Part shown: positions 1 through 8,564 of the stretch, in pieces
How the letters are laid out: the number at the start of each line of letters is the position of its first letter
Numbering within the stretch: position 1 is the stretch's first letter
Source: Cylindrotheca closterium
Taxonomy: Eukaryota > Bacillariophyta > Bacillariophyceae > Bacillariales > Bacillariaceae
Reading direction: 5' to 3'
Length of the DNA stretch: 15,441 nucleotides
Assembly (NCBI GenBank): GCA_933822405.4
Contig: CAKOGP040000890.1
Coordinates: forward strand, 375,650 to 391,090
Position numbers and translations under genes: made by a program
The notes under the pieces: model-generated
Databases searched by the model: none
Told to the model about the DNA's origin: nothing
What the model saw: only the letters and a program-made list of their open reading frames with translations

Positions 1-1865
1 TGCTCAAGCAATCACCCATGAAGCCTACTAGTGCAAAAGTCCAGATAAAGAAACATGCTGCTCCGGTGGGTGTGAGTGTTGACATTAACGCACCGGTTGA
101 CTATTCCATTTTTGCCACCTTAATGGAAGAGGACAAAGCACAGAGAAAGAATTGGAAGAGTAGCATGGAGGCAGTTTCTTTCACACAACAACACAGCGTT
201 CATCACACTTCTTCTGCAGTAAATGATTACAAGCCACTCAATACCACCGCTCAGTCGCCACTGGATGGTTCTTTGTTCTCTGATAACAATGTGACATATG
301 ACGGGGAACAAAATTCTCAAAATGCCTTTGGAAACAACACCGCGCGGATGCCACCTTCGTCCTCCAATCATCCCTTTTATCTCAACTCAAGTCCCGCAAT
401 GCTAGATGCTGAGGAAGCTCCGAATCTGCCAAATCGCTTTGGCACTATTCAGCTTGGAGATGCAGATAGTGATGATGAGATCGCTGGAGAGAAGAAGATT
501 AAACCAAAGCACAGGAAGAAAAAGAAACATTCAAAGAATCAAACCCAAAGCTCACTGCACGCCTCTTATTCAAATTCGTTTACTGTGTACGGAAGTGATG
601 AAGATGATGACAACGAATTTATGAGAGGAGCAATGCGGTCGAGTGGCACTGGTGGACAGCGCACCATCGGAAACGAGTTTGACAGTCTAGCAAAGGTTGA
701 CTTGACAAAGCCACTTCGCGAAGATGAAGTGATGCCAGCAAGAAAACACCGCGTCGTTCCTGAAATGGCCCCAAGTAACCAGCCATTTTCAGATTCTCCA
801 CAATTGATGGATGAGGGAAGCCCCAAGAAATCAAAGAAGAAAAAGAAAAAGGAGTCTAAGAAGAGCAAGAAAAAAGCGAAAGAAAACGCGTCTATGGCGT
901 CTATGGTTAGCTCTTCTGGTGGTGTTGGAGATCTCCTTGACCTAGGTGCATCAGACAATGGTGGCAACAGTTATTCGACTGGGCTACAAGATAGTGGCTT
1001 TGGTGCGAGTGACTCTCAGCCGTCCATGATGGCCATGCAACCTCAAAGCAACGCGATCAGCAACGCATTTGACGATTTGCTCGGATTCACTAGTTCAGAC
1101 GCAGCTGTCGGCGCGTCTTTGCCTTCGCCAAGTGCAGGTACTCCAAACGCTCTTGCACCCCTAGGCGTAGCCCCCTTGTCGTCGCATAGTGTGGAACAGC
1201 CTTGGCTCAGGGCGAACATCAAGAGCTCAAGTGCTCGGGGCACACCAATCATTGATTGGACACAGATTCAATTGCGATACCGGTTGCATCGAGATAGTGG
1301 AGGTGTATCGCTTGCTTTTCGGGTGGACAATCACATGCAATCATCGATTCTCAGTGGGTTGATGATGCAATTGAACGGGCAAAATGCCATTTCTTTTGGA
1401 AACATTTCGCCTTTATCCTCTGTAGATGCCACGAGCAGTTTCAAGCTTTCGTTCAGTGAAAAAGAGATCAAAGGAACTTTGGTCTCTGGAAACTGCGCGG
1501 TTCCGGTGAAAGTTACTTGTCCAGCTGCAGCATTCTTTACGCCTACTTTGGGCCTTCGTCTTGAGGATGTGGCAAGTGAGCTTTCTTCAGCTCAATGGTC
1601 ATCGAACACAGGCAAAGTCGACTTAAGTACGAGTACTCCAGCGGAACAGGTAGTACCGATCCTTCGTTCATTTCTCTCTATGGGCGAGGTTGAACCTGAA
1701 TCAAGTGGTCCGTTGAATAGGACATTTGCTGGCAAATCTCCCGATGGAACTCCAGTTCGACTCTTGGTTAAAGTGAAGCCTGGAACTGTAAAAGTCGATG
1801 TAAAGTGCACAAATGCTTCTCTTGGAAAGGCCATAGCTTCTGATATCAAGCGCCTCATTCTATAA
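1..1865 (+). CDS. AP-3 adaptor complex delta subunit, C-terminal part (partial, 5' end outside window)
   Basis: Large delta subunit of the AP-3 coat, which sorts cargo from endosomes or trans-Golgi to lysosome/vacuole-type compartments. The frame is open from the window edge (five codons before the first ATG at 18), so the N-terminal adaptin trunk probably lies to the left. Residues below count from that ATG. A Ser/Asn-rich hinge carries the NHPFYLNSSP motif (about 117-126), like NNPFYIKSSP of animal delta. Next come an acidic plus Lys-rich block (about 150-175), KVDLTKPL...KHR (about 225-245), matching the delta 'DLDKPL...KHR' element, and a second poly-Lys block (about 268-290). The last 220 residues form a beta-rich appendage-like region ending in LLVKVKPGTVKVDVKC, which parallels the LLVK..ENSVSVDGKC end of delta. 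Motif order supports delta over beta or gamma adaptins. The family call is firm; the start is not in view. Confidence 0.82.
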   Translation, partial: LKQSPMKPTSAKVQIKKHAAPVGVSVDINAPVDYSIFATLMEEDKAQRKNWKSSMEAVSFTQQHSVHHTSSAVNDYKPLNTTAQSPLDGSLFSDNNVTYDGEQNSQNAFGNNTARMPPSSSNHPFYLNSSPAMLDAEEAPNLPNRFGTIQLGDADSDDEIAGEKKIKPKHRKKKKHSKNQTQSSLHASYSNSFTVYGSDEDDDNEFMRGAMRSSGTGGQRTIGNEFDSLAKVDLTKPLREDEVMPARKHRVVPEMAPSNQPFSDSPQLMDEGSPKKSKKKKKKESKKSKKKAKENASMASMVSSSGGVGDLLDLGASDNGGNSYSTGLQDSGFGASDSQPSMMAMQPQSNAISNAFDDLLGFTSSDAAVGASLPSPSAGTPNALAPLGVAPLSSHSVEQPWLRANIKSSSARGTPIIDWTQIQLRYRLHRDSGGVSLAFRVDNHMQSSILSGLMMQLNGQNAISFGNISPLSSVDATSSFKLSFSEKEIKGTLVSGNCAVPVKVTCPAAAFFTPTLGLRLEDVASELSSAQWSSNTGKVDLSTSTPAEQVVPILRSFLSMGEVEPESSGPLNRTFAGKSPDGTPVRLLVKVKPGTVKVDVKCTNASLGKAIASDIKRLIL

Positions 1866-2045
1866 GTTGATACTTTAAACCTAGAGTCAAAGAAGCGTTC
1901 CAGTACCCAATTTTGTCTCTTCTGTCATCTCGAAATCATCTTCAGGAATGGACCACATCGACTAACGGGCGAGGGACGGCCAGGATTTTGGTTCCGCCAT
2001 CCAAAAAATGGTCATTCAAGCCATCACAAATTCTGAAACAGAAGA
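1866..2045 (+). promoter_or_regulatory. Intergenic spacer and probable FGAM synthase 5' leader with two uORFs
   Basis: 180 bp between two same-strand genes. It must hold the 3' end of the AP-3 delta transcript and the promoter and leader of the next gene. No AATAAA and no clear TATA box are visible. Two short upstream ORFs lie here: 1948-1965 (MDHID, stop) and 2008-2049 (13 codons). The second overlaps the FGAM synthase start codon and is listed separately. Confidence 0.5.
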
Positions 2046-2049
2046 ATGA
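2008..2049 (+). promoter_or_regulatory. Upstream ORF overlapping the FGAM synthase start (ATGA)
   Basis: A 13-codon reading frame, MVIQAITNSETEE, starts at ATG 2008 in a strong context (A at -3, G at +4). It ends in TGA at 2047-2049, sharing bases with the main ATG at 2046-2048. Such an overlap could tune translation through termination and reinitiation. It matters only if transcription starts upstream of 2008, which the sequence cannot show. Confidence 0.45.
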
Positions 2050-5000
2050 GTGGAAAGATCCATCATTACTACAGGAAGACTGAGCCTTCTCACTCTTTGC
2101 TTCCTTCCACAAAGGAGCAGCTAAAGGCTATAGGTCTGACTAGTGATGCAGACAAGATCTCAACAGTCGAAACCGAAAGCTGTTTCAACGTTCAAATCGC
2201 TTCTGATCTGTCGGAAATCCAGAAGGAGAGATTGGAATGGCTCTTGGCTGAAACTTTCGAGAAAGGCAATCTGAAGGAAGAGAGCAGTGCTTTTGATGTT
2301 GAGAAAGTCGATGGCTCATTTTGGCAGGTCGAGTTCGGACCCCGGATGACGTTTACCTCGGCATTTTCGTCAAATGCAGTTAGTATTTGCAAGTCCTGTG
2401 ATTTGCCCGTTGGTCGTCTTGAATTGTCTAGAAGATACCGATTTGTGCTTACATCAGCCTTGAGCGACGAAGCAGTAAAGGTTTTGAAGAGCATGCTTCA
2501 CGATAGGATGACAGAAGAAGAGTACACTACACGTTTGACGAGTTTTGACAACGGTGCCACAGCATCTCCTGTCACAATTATTCCAATCATGGAACAAGGG
2601 CGACCGGCATTGGAGAAAATCAACGAAGAAAAGGGGCTTGGATTTGACGATTTCGATTTGGACTATTACACCAAGCTTTTCAAGGTAAGTTTTGAAGCGT
2701 TGTGGGTTACGGTACCGACGCCAATACCAATCGTTTTTTGACCGAGCGTAGGAAAAACTTGGAAGGGACCCTACCGATGTTGAATGTTTTGATATGGGTC
2801 AATCTAACTCAGAGCACTCTCGTCACTGGTTCTTCGGAGGAAAAATGGTCATCGATGGAGAAGAAAAAGAAGAAACCCTTTTCCAAATGGTCAAAGCGAC
2901 GCTTCCAAAGGGTGTGCCAAACAACTCAGTGATCGCTTTCCACGATAACTCCTCGTCGATCAAGGGTTATGAATGCGATGCTCTTCGTCCAAGTTCAGTC
3001 ATTGGACCTGGGCCTGTCAAGGTTGGCAAGCAAGAGTTGCATCCCATCTTAACTGCTGAGACACACAACTTTCCTTCTGGTGTGGCTCCATTTCCAGGTG
3101 CTGAAACAGGAACTGGTGGACGTCTTCGCGATGTCACAGCTACAGGAAGGGGGGCATATCCTGTCGCTGGAATTTCTGCATATTGTGTTGGAAACCTGAA
3201 TATTCCCGGTTATGAACTTCCATGGGAGGACAAGAGTTTTGTTTATCCGGGCAACCTTGCGTTGCCACTTGATATTGAGCTCAAGGCTAGCGATGGTGCA
3301 TCCGATTACGGAAACAAATTCGGTGAACCTGTTATTCATGGTTTCACACGATCGTTTGGTCAGCGACTTCCAAACGGAGAGAGATTTGAATGGGTGAAGC
3401 CAATTATGTTCTCTGCCGGTGTTGGTCAAATGGACGGACGATTCAGTGAAAAGGGCGCACCTGAGAAGGGAATGCTTGTATTGAAAATTGGAGGTCCTGC
3501 CTACAGAATCGGAATTGGTGGTGGTGCCGCTTCTTCACGCGTGCAGAGCTCTGAAAACGCTGATCTTGATTTCGATGCTGTCCAAAGAGGAGACGCTGAA
3601 ATGGAGAATCGAATGAATCGTTTGATGAGAGCTTGTTGCGATCTTGGTGACAAGAACCCTATCGTGTCTGTCCATGATCAAGGTGCAGGAGGCAATGGCA
3701 ACGTTCTGAAGGAGCTCGTCGAGCCCGTTGGCGCAGTTTATGACATCCGAAATGTAAGTGGAGACAACATTATTGGAAATGGAGTCACGTTACACTAAAT
3801 CTAACTACTTCCAAAGGTGAATGTTGGGGACGATACTCTTTCTGTTCTCGAAATGTGGGGCGCAGAATTCCAAGAGAACAACGGACTCTTGATCAAGGCC
3901 GAAGACAAGGAATTGTTCATAAGTTTGGCGAAGAGAGAGAACTGCCCAATTTCTTTCATGGGAACTGTTAGTGATGATGGTAAGGTCGTTGTTCATGACT
4001 CAAAGGATGGCTCAACACCGGTCGATCTACCACTCGAATTGGTGCTTGGAAAGATGCCACAAAAGACTTTTGTCGACAACCGTACCAAGGCGAACCTGGA
4101 GCCTTTGAATATTCCGGATGGAGTTACTGTGAAAGCGGCAGTTGATCGGGTGTTGCGTCTGCTTTCAGTCGGATCGAAACGATTTTTGGTGCACAAGGTT
4201 GACAGATCGGTTACTGGACTATGCGCCCAGCAACAATGCGTTGGTCCACTCCAACTCCCGCTTTCTAATGTCGCTGTGGCAGCTCACACTCATTTTGGAA
4301 TCACCGGTACTGCTGTTGCTTGCGGTGAGCAGCCAATCAAAGGATTGATCAATTCTGCAGCTATGGCACGTATGACTGTCGCCGAATCTATGACAAACAT
4401 TGTCTGGGCCAAGATGTCAAAGATTGAGGACATCAAGGCAAGCGGGAACTGGATGTATGCAGCAAAGCTTCCAGGAGAAGGAGCCAAGATGTGGGATGCC
4501 TGTGTCGCCCTTCGTGACTGCCTCCTAGAACTTGGTGTTGGTATTGATGGTGGAAAAGACTCTCTTTCCATGGCCGCTCGCTGTGGAGAAGAGGTGACAA
4601 AGGCGCCTGGAGAGTTGACAATGACATGCTACGTGACATGTCCTGACATCACCAAGACCGTGACTCCTGACCTCAAGTGCCCGGCCTCTGGCTCCAAGCT
4701 TCTCTTCATCGACCTTGGTGGAGGCAAGGTCAGACTTGGTGGATCGTCCTTGGCACAAGTTTTTAATCAAATTGGTGACGAAAGCCCTGATGTGGAGAAC
4801 ATGAGTGTTCTAAAGAAAGCCATGGAAGTTACGCAAGATCTTATCGATTCACGAACTATTTTTGCTGGGCATGATCGTTCGGATGGCGGACTTGTCGTAA
4901 CTTTGATGGAAATGGCTTTTGCAGGAAACTGTTCTATCAGTGTTGACATTCCATCTTCTGCAAGTGCTATGGAAGTTTTATTTAACGAAGAAGCCGGCAT

Positions 5001-6120
5001 GGTCATTGAAATTGCTGATGCTGATGTTGCTTCCGTTATGGAGAAATACAGTGCTGCCAGTGTTCCAATTGTTGAAATTGGAAAGGTCTCTCCTGGCGAC
5101 TGTATCAAAATCTCGGTTGGATCTGCAGCTCCCTGTATCGACGAGAAGATGACTGTCCTGCGCGATGTTTGGGAAGCAACAAGTTTCCAACTTGAAAAGA
5201 GACAGAGAAATCCAAAATGTGTTGCCCAGGAAGAGGAGGGCTTGAAGAGCCGGAAAAGCCCACAATGGAAGCTCACGTACGAGCCAGCCCCTACAGACGC
5301 TGCCACAATGGAATCTGACAAGAAGCATAAGGTTGCCGTCCTTCGTCAAGAAGGTAGCAACGGTGACAGGGAAATGATCTCTGCTTTCATTTCTGCTGGA
5401 TTCGATGTCTGGGATGTTACAGTCAGCGATCTCTTGTCGGGTGCCGCCACGCTAGATCAATTCCGTGGCATCGTTTTCGTCGGAGGATTCTCGTTCGCTG
5501 ACGTTTTGGACAGTGGAAAGGGTTGGGCTGGTGTCATCAAGTTCAACAACAGTGTGTACCAACAATTCCAAGCATTCCGTCAACGATCGGACACCTTCAG
5601 TTTGGGTGTGTGCAACGGGTGCCAATTGATGGCATTGCTTGGATGGATTCCATCCACTGCTGGTCTTCCAGAAGACAAACAACCACGTCTCTTGCACAAC
5701 GATAGTGGCAAGTTTGAAAGTCGTTTCAGCAGTGTCAAGATTGAAGGCAGCCCTGCTGTGATGTTCAAGGGAATGGAAGGTTCATCACTTGGTGTTTGGG
5801 TCGCCCACGGCGAGGGACGTTTCTACTTTCCTGACAAGTCCATTCATGACATGGTGGAGCAGGACAACTTGGTCCCAGTTCGATACGTCAATGATGATAA
5901 CGAAGCTACTGAGGCATACCCATTCAACCCCAATGGAAGTCCTGGTGGCATTGCTGCATTGTGTTCTGATGATGGCCGACACTTGGCAATGATGCCCCAC
6001 CCCGAGCGCGTGTTCACAACGTGGCAATGGCCATGGACGCCATCAGCATGGGATGGCTTGAAGGCAGGTCCCTGGCTTCAAATGTTCCAGAATGCCAGAA
6101 AATTCTGTGACGGAAACTAA
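2046..6120 (+). CDS. PFAS: Phosphoribosylformylglycinamidine synthase (FGAM synthase), three exons
   Basis: Fourth step of de novo purine synthesis: FGAR + glutamine + ATP to FGAM + glutamate. Exons are 2046-2684, 2752-3753 and 3817-6120. Both introns are phase 0, and the product is 1314 aa, normal for the single-chain eukaryotic/proteobacterial enzyme. The N-terminus (MSGKIHHYY, then VETESCFNV) aligns with the PurS-like start of animal PFAS and fixes this ATG. Splice junctions restore KLFK|EKLGRDPTDVECFD before SNSEHSRHWFF, and YDIRN|VNVGDDTLSVLEMWGAE. The synthase part shows LTAETHNFPSGVAPFPGAETGTG-type sequence (exon 2). The class I glutaminase domain starts near residue 1050, with nucleophile Cys1146 (GVCNGCQL) and His1275/Glu1277 (MPHPER). 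No targeting peptide is evident, so a cytosolic location is inferred. All catalytic signatures are intact. Confidence 0.96.
2685..2751 (+). other. FGAM synthase intron 1 (67 nt)
   Basis: Donor GTAAGT and acceptor GCGTAG|G. A T-rich tract lies about 15 nt before the acceptor. The length is not a multiple of three and the intron reaches an in-frame stop, so splicing is required to join the two conserved blocks. The phase 0 join gives LFK|EKLGRDP. Confidence 0.9.
3754..3816 (+). other. FGAM synthase intron 2 (63 nt)
   Basis: Donor GTAAGT, acceptor CCAAAG, and a branch-point-like CTAAC at 3801-3805, about 11 nt before the acceptor. The intron carries an in-frame TAA. The join is phase 0 (DIRN|VNVGDD) and restores a conserved stretch of the synthase. 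Confidence 0.9.
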
Positions 6121-6130
6121 ACATATAGTT

Positions 6131-6148
6131 GTGTCGACTATTCGACAC
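6131..6148 (+). other. Hairpin just after the FGAM synthase stop codon
   Basis: Perfect 7-bp stem GTGTCGA/TCGACAC with a 4-nt loop (CTAT), 11 nt after the stop. It would form in the 3' UTR and might affect mRNA stability or 3' end choice. About one such stem is expected by chance in a window this long, so only its position makes it notable. Confidence 0.4.
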
Positions 6149-6197
6149 ACAAGTTAACGGTGTCAGCGCTGGCCTTGAATTGCGAAGAGGCAACATG

Positions 6198-6203
6198 AAT
6201 AAA
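6198..6203 (+). terminator. Poly(A) signal AATAAA for FGAM synthase
   Basis: Canonical AATAAA about 78 nt after the stop codon at 6120, in A-rich sequence. The distance suits a compact-genome 3' UTR. The cleavage site is not determined. Confidence 0.5.
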
Positions 6204-6368
6204 TGAAACTTTAAGAAAAAAGAGATACATGCATCATCAGTCCCCAATACTCCTTTAGAATAGGCGCTAAGCAAGAGTAATCTCAATTCATTCAGTAGCA
6301 GAATTTCAACGATAAGTTCAGTACTTCAACTACAGCAGTGGTGGCTGTGGTATGATGACTTGGTTCGT

Positions 6369-6434
6369 AGTAGTACTACTGTACTGGCAACTGCACTAAG
6401 CTCAAGGAGTAGCTATTGCCCTGGTACTAGTACC
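6369..6434. repeat. Two 12-bp perfect palindromes
   Basis: AGTAGTACTACT at 6369-6380 and GGTACTAGTACC at 6423-6434 are each their own reverse complement and lie 42 bp apart. Both contain GTAC or TAGTAC cores. Related TAGTACTGTA-like strings recur nearby (6456-6466, 6562-6571). Confidence 0.6.
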
Positions 6435-6563
6435 GACTTTTCGTAAGCATAGTTGGTAGTACTGTAGATCAGCATCCAGTGGGTTTTCAGCCAATAAGAG
6501 AATCACTAATAATCAACCCATTTTAAGTGGTCTAAACCAATCAATCTCCTCTCTATTAAATTA

Positions 6564-6595
6564 GTACTGTCCCAAAGCGATTATGGGGACAGTAC
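6564..6595. repeat. 10-bp perfect inverted repeat
   Basis: GTACTGTCCC (6564-6573) and GGGACAGTAC (6586-6595) flank a 12-nt loop. As RNA this is a stable hairpin; as DNA it is a possible dyad binding site. It shares the GTACTG core with other intergenic motifs here. It lies about 440 bp after the FGAM synthase stop, outside any gene. Confidence 0.6.
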
Positions 6596-7586
6596 CGTAG
6601 GTCAAGGCTACACACGGCCCTACCAGTATGCCTTTGCCTTAATAAGCACTGTTGTACTTTGTCTTCACGACCAACCTTAGCATCGGATCATGAGAAACCG
6701 CTTCAGCTCCCCTAGGATCATTCCTAGCTGCGCTGAAGAAGGGGCGGGGCAGTATAGTAGAGGGGTAGTAGGAGGAAGGCAAACGAAAAATGACTAGCAT
6801 TACAATAGTGATGGATACTTCCAACGTCAGAAACTGGTTTTTCAACTTTCTACTATGTGGAGTATGTATTGACTAGTATCGTTTAGTTGTCCCTTATGAC
6901 AGCAGGATGCTCCTCTTTTAAAGAAACCGAATTCAACTCCTATAGCTTCTAGGTAGTTTCTTCACCTTTATAATCAAATCATTGTCTCAATTAAGTGGTA
7001 CACCAAGTCCTTGTTGATTGATTTCTTGTCTTCAGAATCAAATATGCGAGACCAGAACCTGATTATATCCTCAACCATCATGCGGTAGTAGACTGTCTTA
7101 GCGAGACCTCGGAAACTTGGCCATCAACTAGGAGCCCAAAAAGGGGTTTTGTCTATGTTTTCTCCTTTAATCTTACTCAAGAGGATCTGTTGATTGTTGG
7201 ATATCTACAACCGTTCTATACCAATGGAGTCGCTTCTGAAGGAAATTTTCGTTGGCCCTTCCTCATCTTTCTTTGTTCAAAAAATATCGAGCCCATCGTA
7301 AGTATGGGATACTCTGCGGATCGAATCCAATACTGGCTGCGTCGCATATGTGAAGTTTTCATCGAAAACATAGCGATGATGTGCCAGCTGGCGGCGTCGC
7401 GTTTTCTTTCATGCCTTGATTCACATTGCTTTCAACTGGTTTGTTGTCGAGTCAAAATCAGGCTGCTGTCATGTATGACGGGATGCTCCGCATCTTGAAG
7501 TATTCGAGACCCCAACATTCACAGTACGATAAGCCTCCAATTTTCGATTGGCTCTCTGCAATTTGAAGACATGAACAACGCTTTTA

Positions 7587-7652
7587 TTAGAGGTGCTTGA
7601 ACATCATTTCAATGAATTCAGGCGCATCGGTGGTCATCACATCAACACTCAT
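7587..7652 (-). pseudogene. Short coding-like relic, possibly a glycerophosphodiester phosphodiesterase C-terminus
   Basis: The minus-strand frame reads MSVDVMTTDAPEFIEMMFKHL and then a stop. The SVDVMTTDAPEF segment resembles the GVD-(I/V)-(I/V)-T-(D/N)-x-P-(D/E) block near the end of GDPD-family enzymes. Upstream, the frame meets stops, and fragments in other frames do not join into a family-like chain. If real it is a decayed remnant. At 21 codons, chance is a serious alternative. Confidence 0.2.
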
Positions 7653-7780
7653 TGATTGTTACCTTGTTCAAGACCGCTCTAAATCTTGACTATCCCAAGG
7701 ATCATAGAGTATATCGTCTTCCGACGCTATGCATGAGGCCAGTGCTGTGTTGTAGAGCCCCTTTATTGCGTTCCTATACG

Positions 7781-7855
7781 TTTATTCTTTTCTTCTCGTG
7801 TCGTTTGTCTTTTCGTTTGTCTTTTTCTCTGCCTCTTCTCCCTTTCTCTTTCCCC
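7781..7855 (+). repeat. Polypyrimidine tract with tandem 12-mer
   Basis: About 75 nt almost entirely T and C on the plus strand, with two exact copies of CGTTTGTCTTTT (7802-7813, 7814-7825). It ends at the palindrome CCCCGGGG (7852-7859). A TATAAAAG follows at 7886-7893. It could be a promoter element or a low-complexity tract; no gene is placed directly after it. Confidence 0.5.
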
Positions 7856-8020
7856 GGGGATCTAATAAACGAATGCTGAATGTGATATAAAAGCCTGTCA
7901 AAGAGCCAGACCCTTGGTCAACGACCTGTTACGTTCGAATGGATCGAGAGGTCACTCTTGAATCTTGTACACACTTCCACTCCGCTTCCGATGACTGCTG
8001 AACCGACAAGTCGTTTTTGT

Positions 8021-8060
8021 TTAGACTAAAATGTTCGCTCGCTTAGACTAAAATGTTCGC
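8021..8060 (+). repeat. Direct repeat of an 18-mer, 22-bp period
   Basis: TTAGACTAAAATGTTCGC occurs exactly at 8021-8038 and again at 8043-8060, separated by TCGC. It lies about 500 bp before the chosen cyclin start. Two exact 18-mers with a 22-bp period point to a recent tandem duplication or a doubled binding site at about two helical turns. Confidence 0.7.
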
Positions 8061-8090
8061 AACTTGATAATTCTCGATTTATTTTTCCCG

Positions 8091-8267
8091 ATTGGGATTG
8101 GAAGGACCAATAAAATCTTGGAATTTGGGTACGAAACATCAGGAAGTCAGCCCTGCCAATTTATTTGCACTTAGACGGAATTGGGCCGCGATGACGTATT
8201 AACATGAGTCTTCTTTCTAAATATTTGAGCCCGTCGGATCGTGTTGAAAATTTCAAGCGTGTCCAAT
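8091..8267 (+). promoter_or_regulatory. Cluster of five CCAAT boxes upstream of the cyclin gene
   Basis: CCAAT or its complement occurs at 8091-8095 (ATTGG), 8107-8111, 8156-8160, 8180-8184 (ATTGG) and 8263-8267. An E2F-like TTTCCCGA abuts the first box (8084-8091). About 0.35 such pentamers are expected in this length. Multiple CCAAT boxes bound by NF-Y are a known feature of animal cell-cycle promoters. A similar role here is inferred. Confidence 0.45.
8192..8197 (+). promoter_or_regulatory. TGACGT element (bZIP/aureochrome-type site)
   Basis: TGACGT lies within ATGACGTATT, about 370 bp before the cyclin start and inside the CCAAT cluster. Aureochromes, the blue-light bZIP factors of diatoms and their relatives, bind TGACGT cores, and aureochrome 1a is known to induce the diatom cyclin dsCYC2. 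The hexamer occurs elsewhere in the window by chance (2347, 10214, 11588), so this site is only a candidate. Confidence 0.3.
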
Positions 8268-8564
8268 CCCTTGGCGACCAAGAATTAATGTCCGGATTCT
8301 GTCCTTTGTACATCATCAGTACATTAGTCGTATGTACAATCGTTTGATTTGAATGCTTTGATTCCTTTATCGGTTTTTGAATTTGGTGATTCTTGTAAGG
8401 ATAACGGTTGGCTGCTTGCAGGATCCCGCATCATATTTTGGACTCTCGACTCACAATCTGCAAATCGGGAAAATTTGCATGGGGGACGGGTACACAGTGA
8501 CCTTGTATTGCATAAACCTATATCCTATATCCTATATTCTCTTTCACGACACCAAATTACAATC

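Larger units (their letters stand above)
6204..8090. other. Gene-poor stretch, no convincing CDS
   Basis: About 1.9 kb between the FGAM synthase 3' end and the presumed cyclin promoter. The longest open frames (for example 7190-7498 and 7652-7879 on plus, 6639-6845 on minus) have unstructured composition and no recognisable motif. The left part (6360-6600) is rich in GTAC-centred palindromes. The right part has a pyrimidine tract, a TATAAAAG at 7886-7893 and a tandem 18-mer. One short coding-like relic is on the minus strand (7652-7587). No RNA gene was recognised. Confidence 0.5.

Noticed and set aside
566..967. 133-aa minus-strand ORF with a Phe run
   Set aside because: Complement of the Lys-rich AAG/AAA tract of AP-3 delta; not a gene.
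4767..5321. 184-aa minus-strand ORF
   Set aside because: Antisense shadow of FGAM synthase exon 3, with no motif and no independent support.
7190..7498. 102-aa plus-strand ORF
   Set aside because: Cys/Leu-rich with no motif. Fragments with somewhat protein-like composition on the opposite strand (about 7290-7420) could not be assigned to any family either.
8395..8421. GTAAGG...GCAG pair that could be an intron
   Set aside because: Only about 27 nt apart, shorter than any intron seen here (63-171 nt) and in presumed leader sequence.
8349..8564. N-terminal extension of the cyclin reading frame
   Set aside because: The 72 extra residues are unlike cyclin N-termini, and the stretch looks like leader with a CTATATC repeat. 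The start was moved to 8565.
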